Shown here: positions 1 through 8,062 of the stretch, piece after piece
How positions within the stretch are numbered: position 1 is the stretch's first letter
How the letters are laid out: each line of letters opens with the position of its first letter
Assembly (NCBI GenBank): GCA_007692605.1
Contig: REBS01000127.1
Location: 1 to 43,406 of the forward strand
From: Gemmatimonadales bacterium
GTDB taxonomy: Bacteria; Gemmatimonadota; Gemmatimonadetes; Longimicrobiales; Gaopeijiaceae
DNA: 43,406 bases
Reading direction: 5' to 3'
The notes under the pieces: generated by a model
Told to the model about the DNA's origin: nothing
The model's database searches: none
What the model saw: only the letters and a program-made list of their open reading frames with translations
Made by a program: the position numbers and the translations under genes

Positions 1-199
1 CGACCCACCGCCCTCAACACCCTTCTAGGGGCCTCAAGAGAAATTCCGGAGCCCCCCTTGTGCATCGCCGGGCGCCCTCTTTAGGTTGCGGTGTCCTCAG
101 AAAGGGGACTGGGCCGGGGAGGGTTTCCCCAGAGGGAGATCTTCCGACCGGACCCCGGGTGCGATCCCGGCGGTGTGGTGCCCGATGTCGACTCAAACG
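1..199. other. 5' edge region without a recognised gene
   Basis: I see no protein family and no RNA family in this stretch on either strand. Open frames exist in both directions, but their residues are Arg/Pro/Gly-rich and match nothing I recognise. It may be the end of a longer untranslated or spacer region that starts outside the window. Confidence 0.4.
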
Positions 200-228
200 A
201 AGGAGGTGATCCCTTGTTAAGCCCCAGT
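200..228 (-). other. 16S rRNA 3'-end-like string, possible degenerate remnant
   Basis: Read on the minus strand from 228 to 200, the DNA gives ACTGGGG, then CT, then TAACAAGGGATCACCTCCTT. The end of bacterial 16S rRNA carries the same blocks in the same order: ACTGGGG, a short linker, TAACAAGG, helix 45, then GGATCACCTCCTT. Here the linker is shortened and helix 45 is absent. Farther upstream on the minus strand the rRNA similarity is not convincing. It may be a decayed rRNA fragment. It may also be a coincidence built on an unusually long Shine-Dalgarno sequence read on the plus strand. Confidence 0.3.
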
Positions 229-276
229 AGACGTTCCAGCCTGGCATGGGCAAGCGATTGCCGACTCGGCCTCTGA
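214..276 (+). CDS. possible 20-residue leader-type peptide
   Basis: A TTG start at 214 lies 7 nt after GGAGG, inside a 13-nt string (200-212) that is fully complementary to the 3' end of 16S rRNA. The frame encodes 20 residues (it includes SPSRRSSLAWASDCRLGL) and stops at TGA 274-276. The strong intrinsic terminator at 348-383 could end the transcript. I recognise no family. The same bases are also explained by an rRNA-like remnant on the other strand, so coding is uncertain. Confidence 0.25.
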   Translation: MLSPSRRSSLAWASDCRLGL

Positions 277-347
277 TAGCAAAAGCCTAGTCGCTCGCTG
301 TTCGAGCCGCGCGAGGTAATCGCGCCAGGCTGGACGGCGTAAAAAAG

Positions 348-383
348 AACCCCCGTCGGATGCGAATCCGGCGGGGGTTTTTT
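348..383. terminator. strong bidirectional intrinsic terminator
   Basis: The arms 348-361 and 366-379 pair over 14 positions with one G-U and enclose a GCGA tetraloop. TTTTTT follows on the plus strand (378-383) and AAAAAA (341-346) supplies the T tract on the minus strand. It can stop transcription from the left and also the minus-strand redoxin gene that ends at 419. Confidence 0.85.
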
Positions 384-418
384 CGTGTCCGGAAGCCGCC
401 CGGGCGCTGCTCAGCCGG

Positions 419-994
419 TCAGCCGCTGCCCGGCCCCCGCCCCGGCTTCCACTTGATGTTGCACCCCAGCGAGGGGAGCTGCTCGCCCGGCACCTCGCGC
501 CCGTCCAGGACCGCGTCGACGGCACGACGAAGGTCTTCGCCCGTGACCGGCACCTCGTTGCCCGGTCGGCTCCCGTCGAACTGCCCGCGATACACCAGCT
601 TCCGATCCCCATCGAAGAGAAAGAAGTCCGGAGTGCACGCCGCCTGATAGGCCTCGGCCACATCCTGGCTCTCGTCGTACAGGTAGGGGAACGGATATCC
701 GGCCTCGCGCTTCTCGATCGCCATCTTCTCCGGGGAGTCCTCCGGATGCGTCTCGACATTGTTCGACGAGATCGCCACCACCCCGACGCCCTTCTCGGCC
801 ATGTCCCGACCGAATTCCGCAAGCCCTTCGCGCACGTGCTTGACGAAGGGGCAGTGATTGCAGATGAACATCACCACCAGCGCGGGGGCCTCTCGGAAGT
901 CCTCGAGCGCTACTGTTTTGCCGTCGGTATCCGGCAGCGAGAAGTCGGGCGCTTCGGTCCCGAGCGGAAGCATCGTCGATGGGGTCCTGGCCAT
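419..994 (-). CDS. thioredoxin-fold redoxin (AhpC/TSA-like) with CNHC active site
   Basis: This 191-residue protein has a thioredoxin/peroxiredoxin-like fold. The N-terminal block with APDFSLPDTDGK is the usual AhpC/TSA opening. The redox motif is C45-N-H-C48 within FICNHCPFVKH, typical of a family of small cytoplasmic thioredoxin-like proteins of unproved substrate. PDFFLFDGDRKLVYRGQFD near residue 135 corresponds to the conserved cis-Pro/beta region. The ATG at 994 was chosen because AGGAG lies six bases upstream; the frame is open farther upstream but that part looks non-coding. The gene stands alone, head-to-head with the BtuF-like gene, and ends at the terminator at 348-383. A thiol-disulfide or peroxide role is inferred. 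Confidence 0.85.
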   Translation of the reverse strand: MARTPSTMLPLGTEAPDFSLPDTDGKTVALEDFREAPALVVMFICNHCPFVKHVREGLAEFGRDMAEKGVGVVAISSNNVETHPEDSPEKMAIEKREAGYPFPYLYDESQDVAEAYQAACTPDFFLFDGDRKLVYRGQFDGSRPGNEVPVTGEDLRRAVDAVLDGREVPGEQLPSLGCNIKWKPGRGPGSG

Positions 995-1134
995 GGGGGC
1001 TCCTGAGCGTTTTCGGTACAGGGTTGGGTTTCGGGGAGGACTACCCGGGGTCCTCCGTCGGGGTCCGGGATCCCCGTGCCGGACCGGGGTGCCCCCGCCG
1101 GAACTTCGCGGTGCTCCCGGTGATCTCTTCATGC

Positions 1135-1911
1135 ATGAGAATCGTCTCCCTCGCCTGCTCCAACACCGAGATCCTCGTCGCCCTGGGCGCCGGGGACCAG
1201 CTCGTGGGTGTGGACTCGCATTCGGACTACCCCCGGCACCTGCTGCGCGACCTGCCCCGTGTGGGTCCCGATCTCGAAATCGATGTCGAGCGCGTGGTGG
1301 CCCTCGAGCCCGATCTGGTCCTGGCCTCGCTCACCGTTCCCGGTCATGAGACGGTGGTCGAGGGGATGGAGGCGTCCGGGGTCCCTCTCCTGACGCTCGC
1401 CCCCGAATCCCTCGACGATGTCCCTCGGTCGATCGAGGCCATCGGGGCGGCGATCGGACGGGAAGACCGGGCCGCCACTCTCGCCACCCAGCTCCGCGCC
1501 GCATTCGATCTGGACTCCGACGACCCCGGGCCGGGCTCCGGCGCCCCCTCGATCCTCATCCAGTGGTGGCCCAAACCCGTGATCGCGCCCGGGGCCCGAA
1601 GCTGGATCCACGACCTTTTGGCCGCCGCGGGAGCCACCCACCCGCTCGCCACCGAGTCGGTGCTGAGCCGTCCGCTCGACGACGACGAGATCCGGGCCGC
1701 GGACCCGGACGCGATCGTGATGGCCTGGTGCGGGGTCGACCCGGCCAAGTACCGCCCCGACGTGATCTACCGGAATCCGGCATTTCAGGATATCCGAGCG
1801 ATCCGCAACGGTCGGGTTCACCTGATCCCCGAAGCGTGGCTCGGTCGCCCCGGCCCCAGGCTCCTCGAGGGGCTGAGGGCCCTGCGCGGGGTGGCGGAGA
1901 CCACCCGCTGA
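1135..1911 (+). CDS. BtuF-like cobalamin/corrinoid-binding protein without signal peptide
   Basis: The 258-residue product begins directly with MRIVSLACSNTEILVALGAG, the first strand-helix of the periplasmic-binding fold of the BtuF/FhuD class (PF01497 type). It continues with the usual pattern of DSHSDYP, then a region reading LEPDLVLAS, and a C-terminal NGRVHLIPE block. There is no signal peptide or lipobox, so the protein as annotated would stay in the cytoplasm. Many stand-alone cobalamin-binding homologues have this form. Two ATGs lie at 1131 and 1135; only the latter is in frame, and no strong ribosome binding site is visible. No BtuCD-type permease or ATPase is nearby. Ligand assignment is by family only. 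Confidence 0.75.
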   Translation: MRIVSLACSNTEILVALGAGDQLVGVDSHSDYPRHLLRDLPRVGPDLEIDVERVVALEPDLVLASLTVPGHETVVEGMEASGVPLLTLAPESLDDVPRSIEAIGAAIGREDRAATLATQLRAAFDLDSDDPGPGSGAPSILIQWWPKPVIAPGARSWIHDLLAAAGATHPLATESVLSRPLDDDEIRAADPDAIVMAWCGVDPAKYRPDVIYRNPAFQDIRAIRNGRVHLIPEAWLGRPGPRLLEGLRALRGVAETTR

Positions 1912-1949
1912 CCCGAAACCCGGGCTCCCGACATCAGGGGAGCTACTGA

Positions 1950-1998
1950 ACCTTGACAATACTTTAAGTTTCAAACATCATCTTATCATAAATTATCT
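1950..1998 (+). promoter_or_regulatory. AT-rich promoter/operator upstream of dioxygenase-esterase pair
   Basis: This is a sharply AT-rich island in GC-rich DNA. It holds a perfect -35-like TTGACA at 1953-1958. The -10 is not clear: CATCAT stands at the ideal 17-nt spacing and TATCAT at 1984-1989 is too far. Immediately after TTGACA is TTTAAGTTTCAAA (1963-1975), an imperfect dyad of the form TTTnAnnnTnAAA that would suit a small winged-helix repressor of the MarR or related type. Regulation by a quinone-sensing repressor is inference. Confidence 0.5.
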
Positions 1999-2062
1999 GC
2001 CGGCCCCGACCCGCATCTCCGATCACGCAGAGGGGTCGGCTCGCACCGCACGGGAGACCACG

Positions 2063-3061
2063 ATGCTCCAGACACCCGGATTTCACCACATCGCCTTCGT
2101 CTCGGCCCGGCTCCAGCGCTCCCGGATCTTCTACGAGGACGTCCTGGGACTTCGTCTCCTCCTGGATCGGGACCGAGACGAGCGACTCCGAAGCTCCCCC
2201 TATGACCTCCTCTTCGGCGACGCCGAGGGCTCGCCGGGATCGCTGATCGCCTTCATCGAGGACCCCGATGCCCGGAAGGGCCACTGGGGCATCGGCGGCA
2301 TCCACCACCTGGCGCTCGCCGTGCACGATCGCGACCAGCAGCTTCGCTGGAAGCGCTGGCTCACGGATCACGGCATTCCAGTGACAGGGCCGTACGACCG
2401 GGGCTACTTTCACAGCATCTACTTCTCGGATCCGGACGGCCACATCCTGGAGCTCGCCACGAAGGGACCCGGATACGACTTCGACGAGCCCGCCGACGCG
2501 CTCGGGGAGCTGTTCATCCGGCCCGACGAGGAAAGACTGCGCGGGGAGCGTGACGAGGCGGCCATCCAGACGCTGACCCACCCGGAGCCGGTCGAGGCGA
2601 TCGACGACGAGATGCGCCTCGACGGGATCCATCACATCACGGGGATCACCGACCGGCTCGACGAGACCCACCGGATGTATACCGACGGGCTCGGGCTGTC
2701 GCTGGTCAAGAAGACCGTGAACCAGGACGATGGCGAGACCCGCCACGACTTCTGGGCCCGCTACGAGGGGACGCGCGTCGAGCCCCGGAGCAGCATCACC
2801 CACTTCGACTGGCGGACATCGGACTACCGAGCGAGGCCCGGGACCGGCCAGACCCGCCACATCGCCTTTCGCTCGGAGTCCGACGACGAGCTGGAGGGCT
2901 GGCGGGACCACCTCGACGGCCTCGGCTTCGAGGTCGCGGCGATCCGCGACGACGCCATCTTCCGGAGTCTCGAATTCACGGCGCCCGACGGACTCATCCA
3001 CCAGATCGCGACCCCCTTCACCCCTCCCGCCTCGACGGGAACCGAATCGGAGGCCTCATGA
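2063..3061 (+). CDS. two-domain VOC ring-cleaving dioxygenase, MhqO/LinE/PcpA-like
   Basis: The 332-residue protein has two vicinal-oxygen-chelate (glyoxalase/extradiol dioxygenase) domains, at about residues 5-150 and 190-315. Each opens with a His pair (GFHHIAF; GIHHITG). The first domain ends in DPDGHILELATKGPGYDFDEP, which carries the typical acidic metal ligand. The overall layout is that of hydroquinone-type dioxygenases such as LinE, PcpA and Bacillus MhqO/MhqE, which open aromatic rings using Fe(II). The stop codon overlaps the ATG of the esterase gene (ATGA), so the two are translationally coupled, as in mhq-type operons that detoxify quinones. Substrate is inferred. Confidence 0.85.
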   Translation: MLQTPGFHHIAFVSARLQRSRIFYEDVLGLRLLLDRDRDERLRSSPYDLLFGDAEGSPGSLIAFIEDPDARKGHWGIGGIHHLALAVHDRDQQLRWKRWLTDHGIPVTGPYDRGYFHSIYFSDPDGHILELATKGPGYDFDEPADALGELFIRPDEERLRGERDEAAIQTLTHPEPVEAIDDEMRLDGIHHITGITDRLDETHRMYTDGLGLSLVKKTVNQDDGETRHDFWARYEGTRVEPRSSITHFDWRTSDYRARPGTGQTRHIAFRSESDDELEGWRDHLDGLGFEVAAIRDDAIFRSLEFTAPDGLIHQIATPFTPPASTGTESEAS

Positions 3062-3747
3062 GCGAGCACAACGAAGCGTCAGGGACCGACCTCGTCTTCG
3101 AGAGCCGTGGGCTCGACGGATTCACCGAGGGCCAGCCCCTCGTGATGCTCCTGCACGGACGCGGATCGAATGAGCGAGACCTTCTGGGTCTCCACCCGTA
3201 CCTGGAGAAGAGTGGGGCGATGGGGTCTCCCCTCGCCCTGATCACCCCGCGGGCCACCTTCTCGGGGCAGGCGTGGGGATACGGTCCCGGATGGGCCTGG
3301 TACCGCTACATCGCCGAGGACCGGGTCGAGGTCGACACGCTCGAGGAGAGCCTGGTGGCACTCGACCGGCTGATCGACCGGCTCCCGGAGCTCCTCGGGG
3401 CGACGCCCGGGCCCCTCCTGCTCGGAGGATTCTCGCAGGGGGGAACGACCGCGCTGGCCTGGGCCCTGACCCGACCGGGGAGAGTCCGGGGGGTCATCAA
3501 CCTTTCGGGGTTCCTGGTCCGGGCTCCCTCGGTGGACCAGGCGCTGGACTCGGGCCCGGACGCCCTCGACGTGTTCTGGGGTCACGGGCAGGCCGACCCC
3601 GCCATCCCCTTTCAGCTCGGCGAGAAGGGGCGAGGGCGGCTGCGCGAAGTCGGAGTCGCGCTCGAAGTCTTCGACCACCCATCGGGGCACACGATCACCC
3701 CCGGCGAACTCACGGCACTTTCGCGATGGATGGAGACACTGGTGTGA
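3058..3747 (+). CDS. alpha/beta-hydrolase, carboxylesterase/phospholipase (MhqD-like)
   Basis: This is a 229-residue serine hydrolase of the phospholipase/carboxylesterase family (PF02230). LLHGRGSNERDL (31-42) forms the oxyanion region. The nucleophile is S126 in GGFSQGG, and the likely acid and base are D180 (GHGQADPAIP) and H211 (HPSGHTITP). The length fits the family and there is no export signal, so it is cytoplasmic. Its ATG overlaps the stop of the upstream ring-cleaving dioxygenase. The same pairing occurs in the Bacillus mhqNOD and mhqED operons, where the esterase takes part in resistance to quinones and catechols. That role is inferred from context. Confidence 0.85.
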   Translation: MSEHNEASGTDLVFESRGLDGFTEGQPLVMLLHGRGSNERDLLGLHPYLEKSGAMGSPLALITPRATFSGQAWGYGPGWAWYRYIAEDRVEVDTLEESLVALDRLIDRLPELLGATPGPLLLGGFSQGGTTALAWALTRPGRVRGVINLSGFLVRAPSVDQALDSGPDALDVFWGHGQADPAIPFQLGEKGRGRLREVGVALEVFDHPSGHTITPGELTALSRWMETLV

Positions 3748-3796
3748 GGCAGGATTCTTCGGTTGGGCACGGGGGGAGTCGCCCCACCTTCCCGGG

Positions 3797-4162
3797 CTAC
3801 TGGAGCACCCGGTCGACGGTGTCGAGAAGCTTCTGAACCGAGAAGGGCTTGGGGAGGGTCGCACTGGCGCCCAGGAGCTCGGCGTCGGTCAGCGGTCCCC
3901 CGTCGGAACCACTGCCCGCCCCAGAGATCGCGATGATCCGCACCGAGGGAAACTGGTCCTGAAGCTCCATGATGGTCTCGATGCCTTCTTTTTCGGGCAT
4001 CAGGAGGTCGGTGATCACCAGATCCGGCGGGTCATCGCCCACCAGCTGAAGGCCCGCCACCCCGTCTTCGGCCTCACGGACCGCGTGTCCCCCCCGCTCC
4101 AGGATCTTTCGGATGGTGCCCCGGAGTGCGGGATCGTCGTCGATCACGATGATGTCGGCCAT
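3797..4162 (-). CDS. single-domain CheY-like response regulator
   Basis: The 121-residue product is one receiver domain with nothing attached. The acidic pocket is D8-D10, the phosphoacceptor is D52 (LVITDLLMPEKEG), the switch residue is S80 (IIAISG) and the conserved Lys is K105 (LPKPF). GGGAG precedes the ATG by a suitable distance. No histidine kinase or output partner is adjacent. The next minus-strand gene downstream is none; the convergent esterase gene ends 49 nt away. It must act by protein-protein contact or in a phosphorelay, but the partner is unknown. Confidence 0.9.
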   Translation of the reverse strand: MADIIVIDDDPALRGTIRKILERGGHAVREAEDGVAGLQLVGDDPPDLVITDLLMPEKEGIETIMELQDQFPSVRIIAISGAGSGSDGGPLTDAELLGASATLPKPFSVQKLLDTVDRVLQ

Positions 4163-4300
4163 TCGCGCTCCCTGTGCGCACTTCTGAAATCCGTGGGTCG
4201 GAGCCGAACGACCGGACGGCTGGCGGGCTCATGCCCCTTCGGGACCTGCATGGCTCAAGATACGGGATCGGAGCGGTCCCGACGAGGGTGAACCCCGATT

Positions 4301-5509
4301 TCACGGGGATCCGGAGCCGGCCCCCCGCGTCCCGCCGTCCTCGGCATATCCCGTCAGCTCGACGTAGCCCAGGCCGCTCACGGGGCCGGAAGCCGAGGAA
4401 CCCTCGACCGTCACGGCTCCCTCCCAGTAGCGAAAGGAGACCACCATCTCCTGGTCCGCCACGCGTGGCGTGATGGTCAGGTCGAGCTCCTCGTCGGGGA
4501 TCTGCATCCTCCAGCCGGCCGGGTAGACGGCTCCGTCGACCGGGCTCTCCCAGCGGTCGAGCACCTCGAGAGTCACATCGTCGGCGCCCAGTCTGCGGGC
4601 CTCGCCATCGACGCCGACCAGGCTCCCGTGGTTCATCGGATCCGGCTCCCCGTCGTCGCGGCGCAGCTCGAAGAACATGACCTCACGCCCATCGTCGAGC
4701 TGCAGCGAAAACCAGTCCCACCCGGTGTTGGCCTCTCCCAGCGCCGAAGTGCTCCACTCCCGATCCATCCAGGCATTGCCCCGGAGCGTGTGTCGATCCC
4801 CGCCGATCGTCAGGTGTCCGCGGGTCGGCATGCGGGTCCACGAGAGGTAGTACGAGGCGTTTCCGGGCTCCGGGCCCTTCTGCGACCAGCCGTCGATCCC
4901 CTGCGGCACCGGCCCCTTCCCTTCGTCGAACTCGAGCCGCAGTTCGACCCCGTCCTGCTCGACCTCGAGAACCATCGGGAAGGCATACGAATCGTCGAGC
5001 CCCCGGATCTCCCAGTCGTGAAGCCACACTCGAAAGGGCTCCGCCTGGCCTCCGGCGAGTCCCGCCGCGCCGCGGGCGAACCGCTCTCCGACGATGTGGC
5101 TGCCGGCCTCGATGTCGGTCAGCGCGAAGTGCGCCATCCAGAGCTGGTTCGTGTTCCAGGCCGACGGCCGGTCCGGAGTGGTCGGGCTGAGCGCGCTCCG
5201 GAAGAAGGTGAGCTGGAAGCCGAAGGGTCGGCCCCCGTCGGACTCGAGGTTTCCGGTCAGGTACCACCACTCGGTCCGGTAGTCGGGATGCGGGCCATGA
5301 TCTCTCGGGAACTCGAAGGGGCGAGGAGCCATGGCCCGGGCGAATCCCGCGGTATCGGAGCCCGCGAGCGCCTCGGCCGCCGAGAGTCCCGCGCGCACGT
5401 CGGTGCGGGTATCGGAGCCGTCGCCGAGCCCATCGACCACGATCCAGACCGCCACGGCCAACAGGGCAATCAGTCCGGCGAGCAGGCCGAACGAGGCCGC
5501 CCTATTCAT
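4301..5509 (-). CDS. AttH-like lipocalin/CrtC-domain component of ABC transporter
   Basis: The protein has 402 residues. Residues 7-27 form an N-terminal membrane anchor or uncleaved signal. The rest matches the CrtC/AttH lipocalin-like family (PF07143 and related): RDHGPHPDYRTEWWYLTGNL, FGFQLTFFRSAL, LWMAHFALTD, the GNAWMDREWS block with W-rich strands, and TGWDWFSLQLDDGREVMFF. AttH is the fourth component of AttEFGH transporters. The start overlaps the permease stop by 8 nt. Although CrtC itself is a carotenoid hydratase and carotenoid genes occur at 15.4-17.8 kb, the operon context argues for the transporter role. A weak hairpin (4293-4308) straddles the stop codon. Substrate is unknown. 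Confidence 0.8.
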   Translation of the reverse strand: MNRAASFGLLAGLIALLAVAVWIVVDGLGDGSDTRTDVRAGLSAAEALAGSDTAGFARAMAPRPFEFPRDHGPHPDYRTEWWYLTGNLESDGGRPFGFQLTFFRSALSPTTPDRPSAWNTNQLWMAHFALTDIEAGSHIVGERFARGAAGLAGGQAEPFRVWLHDWEIRGLDDSYAFPMVLEVEQDGVELRLEFDEGKGPVPQGIDGWSQKGPEPGNASYYLSWTRMPTRGHLTIGGDRHTLRGNAWMDREWSTSALGEANTGWDWFSLQLDDGREVMFFELRRDDGEPDPMNHGSLVGVDGEARRLGADDVTLEVLDRWESPVDGAVYPAGWRMQIPDEELDLTITPRVADQEMVVSFRYWEGAVTVEGSSASGPVSGLGYVELTGYAEDGGTRGAGSGSP

Positions 5510-8057
5510 CGCGCAGCGCCTCGGCCGGTGAGGTGCGGGCCATGCGCCACGAGGGATAGACCCCGGCGAGCAGGGCGCCGGCCAGCGCGAGTCCCACCGC
5601 CTGCGCCAGGAGCATGGGGCTCACGGTCATCTCGAGCGTCCATCCGAAGGACCGTCGATTCACCACGTGGATCATGATGACCGCCATGAGAAGGCCGAGG
5701 GGGAGGGCGAGGATCCCGGAAACGAGCCCCATGAGCCCGGTCTGAGCCGTCACGAGACCCCAGGTCTGTCCGGGCGTCATTCCGTTCGCCCGAAGAACCC
5801 CGAGCTCGCGGGAACGTTCGAGCTGCAGCGCCATGAGCGCGCTCAGCACGCCCACGAAGGCCACCAGGAAGGCGAGCAGCCGCAGCACCCGGGTCACCTC
5901 GAAGGTGCGGTCGAACACCTCGAGCGTGAGTTGCCTGAGCTCCTGATTGGATCGCACCTCGAGCAGTTCGCTCCCCGAGCCGCTCCGCAGGCCGGCCTCG
6001 ACGGGATCCTCGGATGCCCCGGGCTCCAGGAAGATCCCGAGCGAGGTGATCCGTCGGTCGTCCCAGCCACGATCCCAGGCCACCCGCCCGATCATGACCG
6101 TGCCCATCTCGGCGCCATAGTCCCGAAACACCGCCAGCACCGGGAAGGCCGCCGGTCCGCGCGCCGAGGCAAAGCGCACGGTATCGCCGGCCGACAGGTC
6201 GTGCCGGAAGGCGAAGGGCTCCGAGATGAGGGCGCCGTCGCCGGCCCGAAACCGCTCGAAGAGGCCATCGTCGGTGAGCCCCCTCATCTGCTCCAGGACG
6301 TCGAAGGCGTCCTCGCCCCGGGGATCGAGGTCGAGCCCGACCAGGCGCGTGCGACCGTAGTCGGAGTCGAACTCGGCGCCCCGGTAGGTACTGACCCCGA
6401 CCACCCCCGGAAGCCCCCGTGCCAGCTCGTCGAGGCCCTCCGGAAGACTCCCCTCGGCGCGAGCCGAGACTCCCCCGGGAGCAGACACGTACAGATCGGC
6501 CTGAAGCGTCACATCGAGCCACTGCACCACACTCCCCCGAAAGGACTGGATCATCACGCCGAGTCCCACGGTCACCGAGACCGCGATCACCAGGGCGGCC
6601 ACCGCCGGCGCCGTCCGCGAAAGGGCCGTCACCACCCCACGGGCCGCCATCGCGCCCAGGATGCCCACGGTCCTTCGCAGCAGGGGCCGCAGCACCCCGA
6701 CGAGTACGATCGTGAGGATCGGCACGACCAGGGCCGCGCCCACGATGATTGCGAAGAGCCCCGTGAAGGCCGCCCCCAGCGAACGTTCGGTGAGCAGGAT
6801 CAGCGCGCCCCCGAGACCGAGCAGACCCACCCCGATCCCCGCGACCACCGGAATCAGGGCCCGTACCCGGGTCTCGACCGTGGAGCGCGCAAGCGCCTCA
6901 CGGGCCGAGACCGAGGTCGCTTCCCAGGCCGGGGGGAGAGCCGCCAAGAGGGTGGCGACGACCCCCAGAAGGCCTCCCCGCAACAGGACATCGGGGGGGA
7001 GCGCCAGCCCCTCGACCGACACGACGAAGTAGAGGTCGTTGATCGTGCGGGTCACCAGGCGGACCAGGCCGCGGCCCAGCAGGATCCCCAGGAGCACCCC
7101 CACCACCGAGCCGGCCACCCCCAGGAAGGCGGCCTCGCCCAGCACACTCTTCAGGATGCCCCCCCGGGTCACGCCGAGGGCCCGCAGGGTGCCGAAATGC
7201 CGGCGACGGCGCACGACCGAGAAGGTCATGGTGTTGTAGATGAGGAAGACGCCGAAGACGAGACCAAGCAGGGAGAGGGCCGTCAGGTTGAGGTCGAAGG
7301 CCCGGACCATCTCCTCCATCGTGCGTTCGCGGCTGCCCGCCGGCTCGACCCGAAGCTCCGGAGGCAAGACCGCACGGATCCGCTCGAGGACCGAGTCGGC
7401 GACCGCCTCGTCGAGCAGCAGGTCGATCCGGTCGAGCTCCCCGCCTCGCCCGAGGACCGCCTGCGCCTCGGACAGGTCGACCACGATCAGGTCCCGAAGG
7501 CCGCGCCGACTCCACTCGTCTTCGGGCTCGAGCACTCCCAGCAGGCGAAGCTCGACCAGGCCCCCACCGAAGAGCAGGGTGAAGGCGTCGTTCTCGGCCA
7601 CTCCCAGACGGTCGGCGGTGGCGCGGGACACGAACGCCGCCCCGCGCTCGGTCAGGAGCCTCGTTCCGTCGACCTCGGCGCCCGGCCCCCCCGCGAGGTA
7701 GGGGCGGAAGGGAGCTTCCGAGAAGGGATCGATCCCGAGGAGCCGAAGGGGCCGGTCGGGCTCCGACGGGTGACTCCCCCACCCCTCGACCACCGGGGCC
7801 AGGGCACGCACGCCCGTCTCCCGCAGGAGGAGCGCGGGGAGCGAGTCGGGCACGCCGGTGACCCCCCCCTGGATCTGATGGGTGGCGCGGCCCGCAACGG
7901 TCTCGCTGGAAACGCGGAAGGCCTCACGAGACGACTGGATCGCCAGGTCGATCGCCACGGTGACCGCCACACCGAGCGCGATGCCCAGGATGGGCAGGAG
8001 CAGGTTCCAGGGATGCCGGAGCAGATGCCGGAACCCGGCGCGAAACTGGAGCGACAC
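5502..8057 (-). CDS. double-FtsX ABC transporter permease (AttF-AttG type)
   Basis: The 851-residue membrane protein has about ten transmembrane segments. TM1 is at 17-40 and is followed by a large extracytoplasmic domain of about 210 residues. There is then a four-helix FtsX core at about 258-380, three helices at about 398-506, a second external domain (510-730) and a final three-helix FtsX core ending near residue 845. This two-module plan resembles two MacB/AttF/AttG permeases in one chain. The GTG start lies 5 nt after the ATPase stop, and the final codons overlap the AttH-like start, so all three are coupled. It probably moves a lipid or other hydrophobic molecule across the envelope, but this is not shown. 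Confidence 0.88.
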   Translation of the reverse strand: MSLQFRAGFRHLLRHPWNLLLPILGIALGVAVTVAIDLAIQSSREAFRVSSETVAGRATHQIQGGVTGVPDSLPALLLRETGVRALAPVVEGWGSHPSEPDRPLRLLGIDPFSEAPFRPYLAGGPGAEVDGTRLLTERGAAFVSRATADRLGVAENDAFTLLFGGGLVELRLLGVLEPEDEWSRRGLRDLIVVDLSEAQAVLGRGGELDRIDLLLDEAVADSVLERIRAVLPPELRVEPAGSRERTMEEMVRAFDLNLTALSLLGLVFGVFLIYNTMTFSVVRRRRHFGTLRALGVTRGGILKSVLGEAAFLGVAGSVVGVLLGILLGRGLVRLVTRTINDLYFVVSVEGLALPPDVLLRGGLLGVVATLLAALPPAWEATSVSAREALARSTVETRVRALIPVVAGIGVGLLGLGGALILLTERSLGAAFTGLFAIIVGAALVVPILTIVLVGVLRPLLRRTVGILGAMAARGVVTALSRTAPAVAALVIAVSVTVGLGVMIQSFRGSVVQWLDVTLQADLYVSAPGGVSARAEGSLPEGLDELARGLPGVVGVSTYRGAEFDSDYGRTRLVGLDLDPRGEDAFDVLEQMRGLTDDGLFERFRAGDGALISEPFAFRHDLSAGDTVRFASARGPAAFPVLAVFRDYGAEMGTVMIGRVAWDRGWDDRRITSLGIFLEPGASEDPVEAGLRSGSGSELLEVRSNQELRQLTLEVFDRTFEVTRVLRLLAFLVAFVGVLSALMALQLERSRELGVLRANGMTPGQTWGLVTAQTGLMGLVSGILALPLGLLMAVIMIHVVNRRSFGWTLEMTVSPMLLAQAVGLALAGALLAGVYPSWRMARTSPAEALRDE

Positions 8058-8062
8058 CGGAA

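Noticed and set aside
4293..4308. Weak hairpin at the stop codon of the AttH-like gene
   Set aside because: A 5-bp stem without a T tract; not strong enough to call a terminator.
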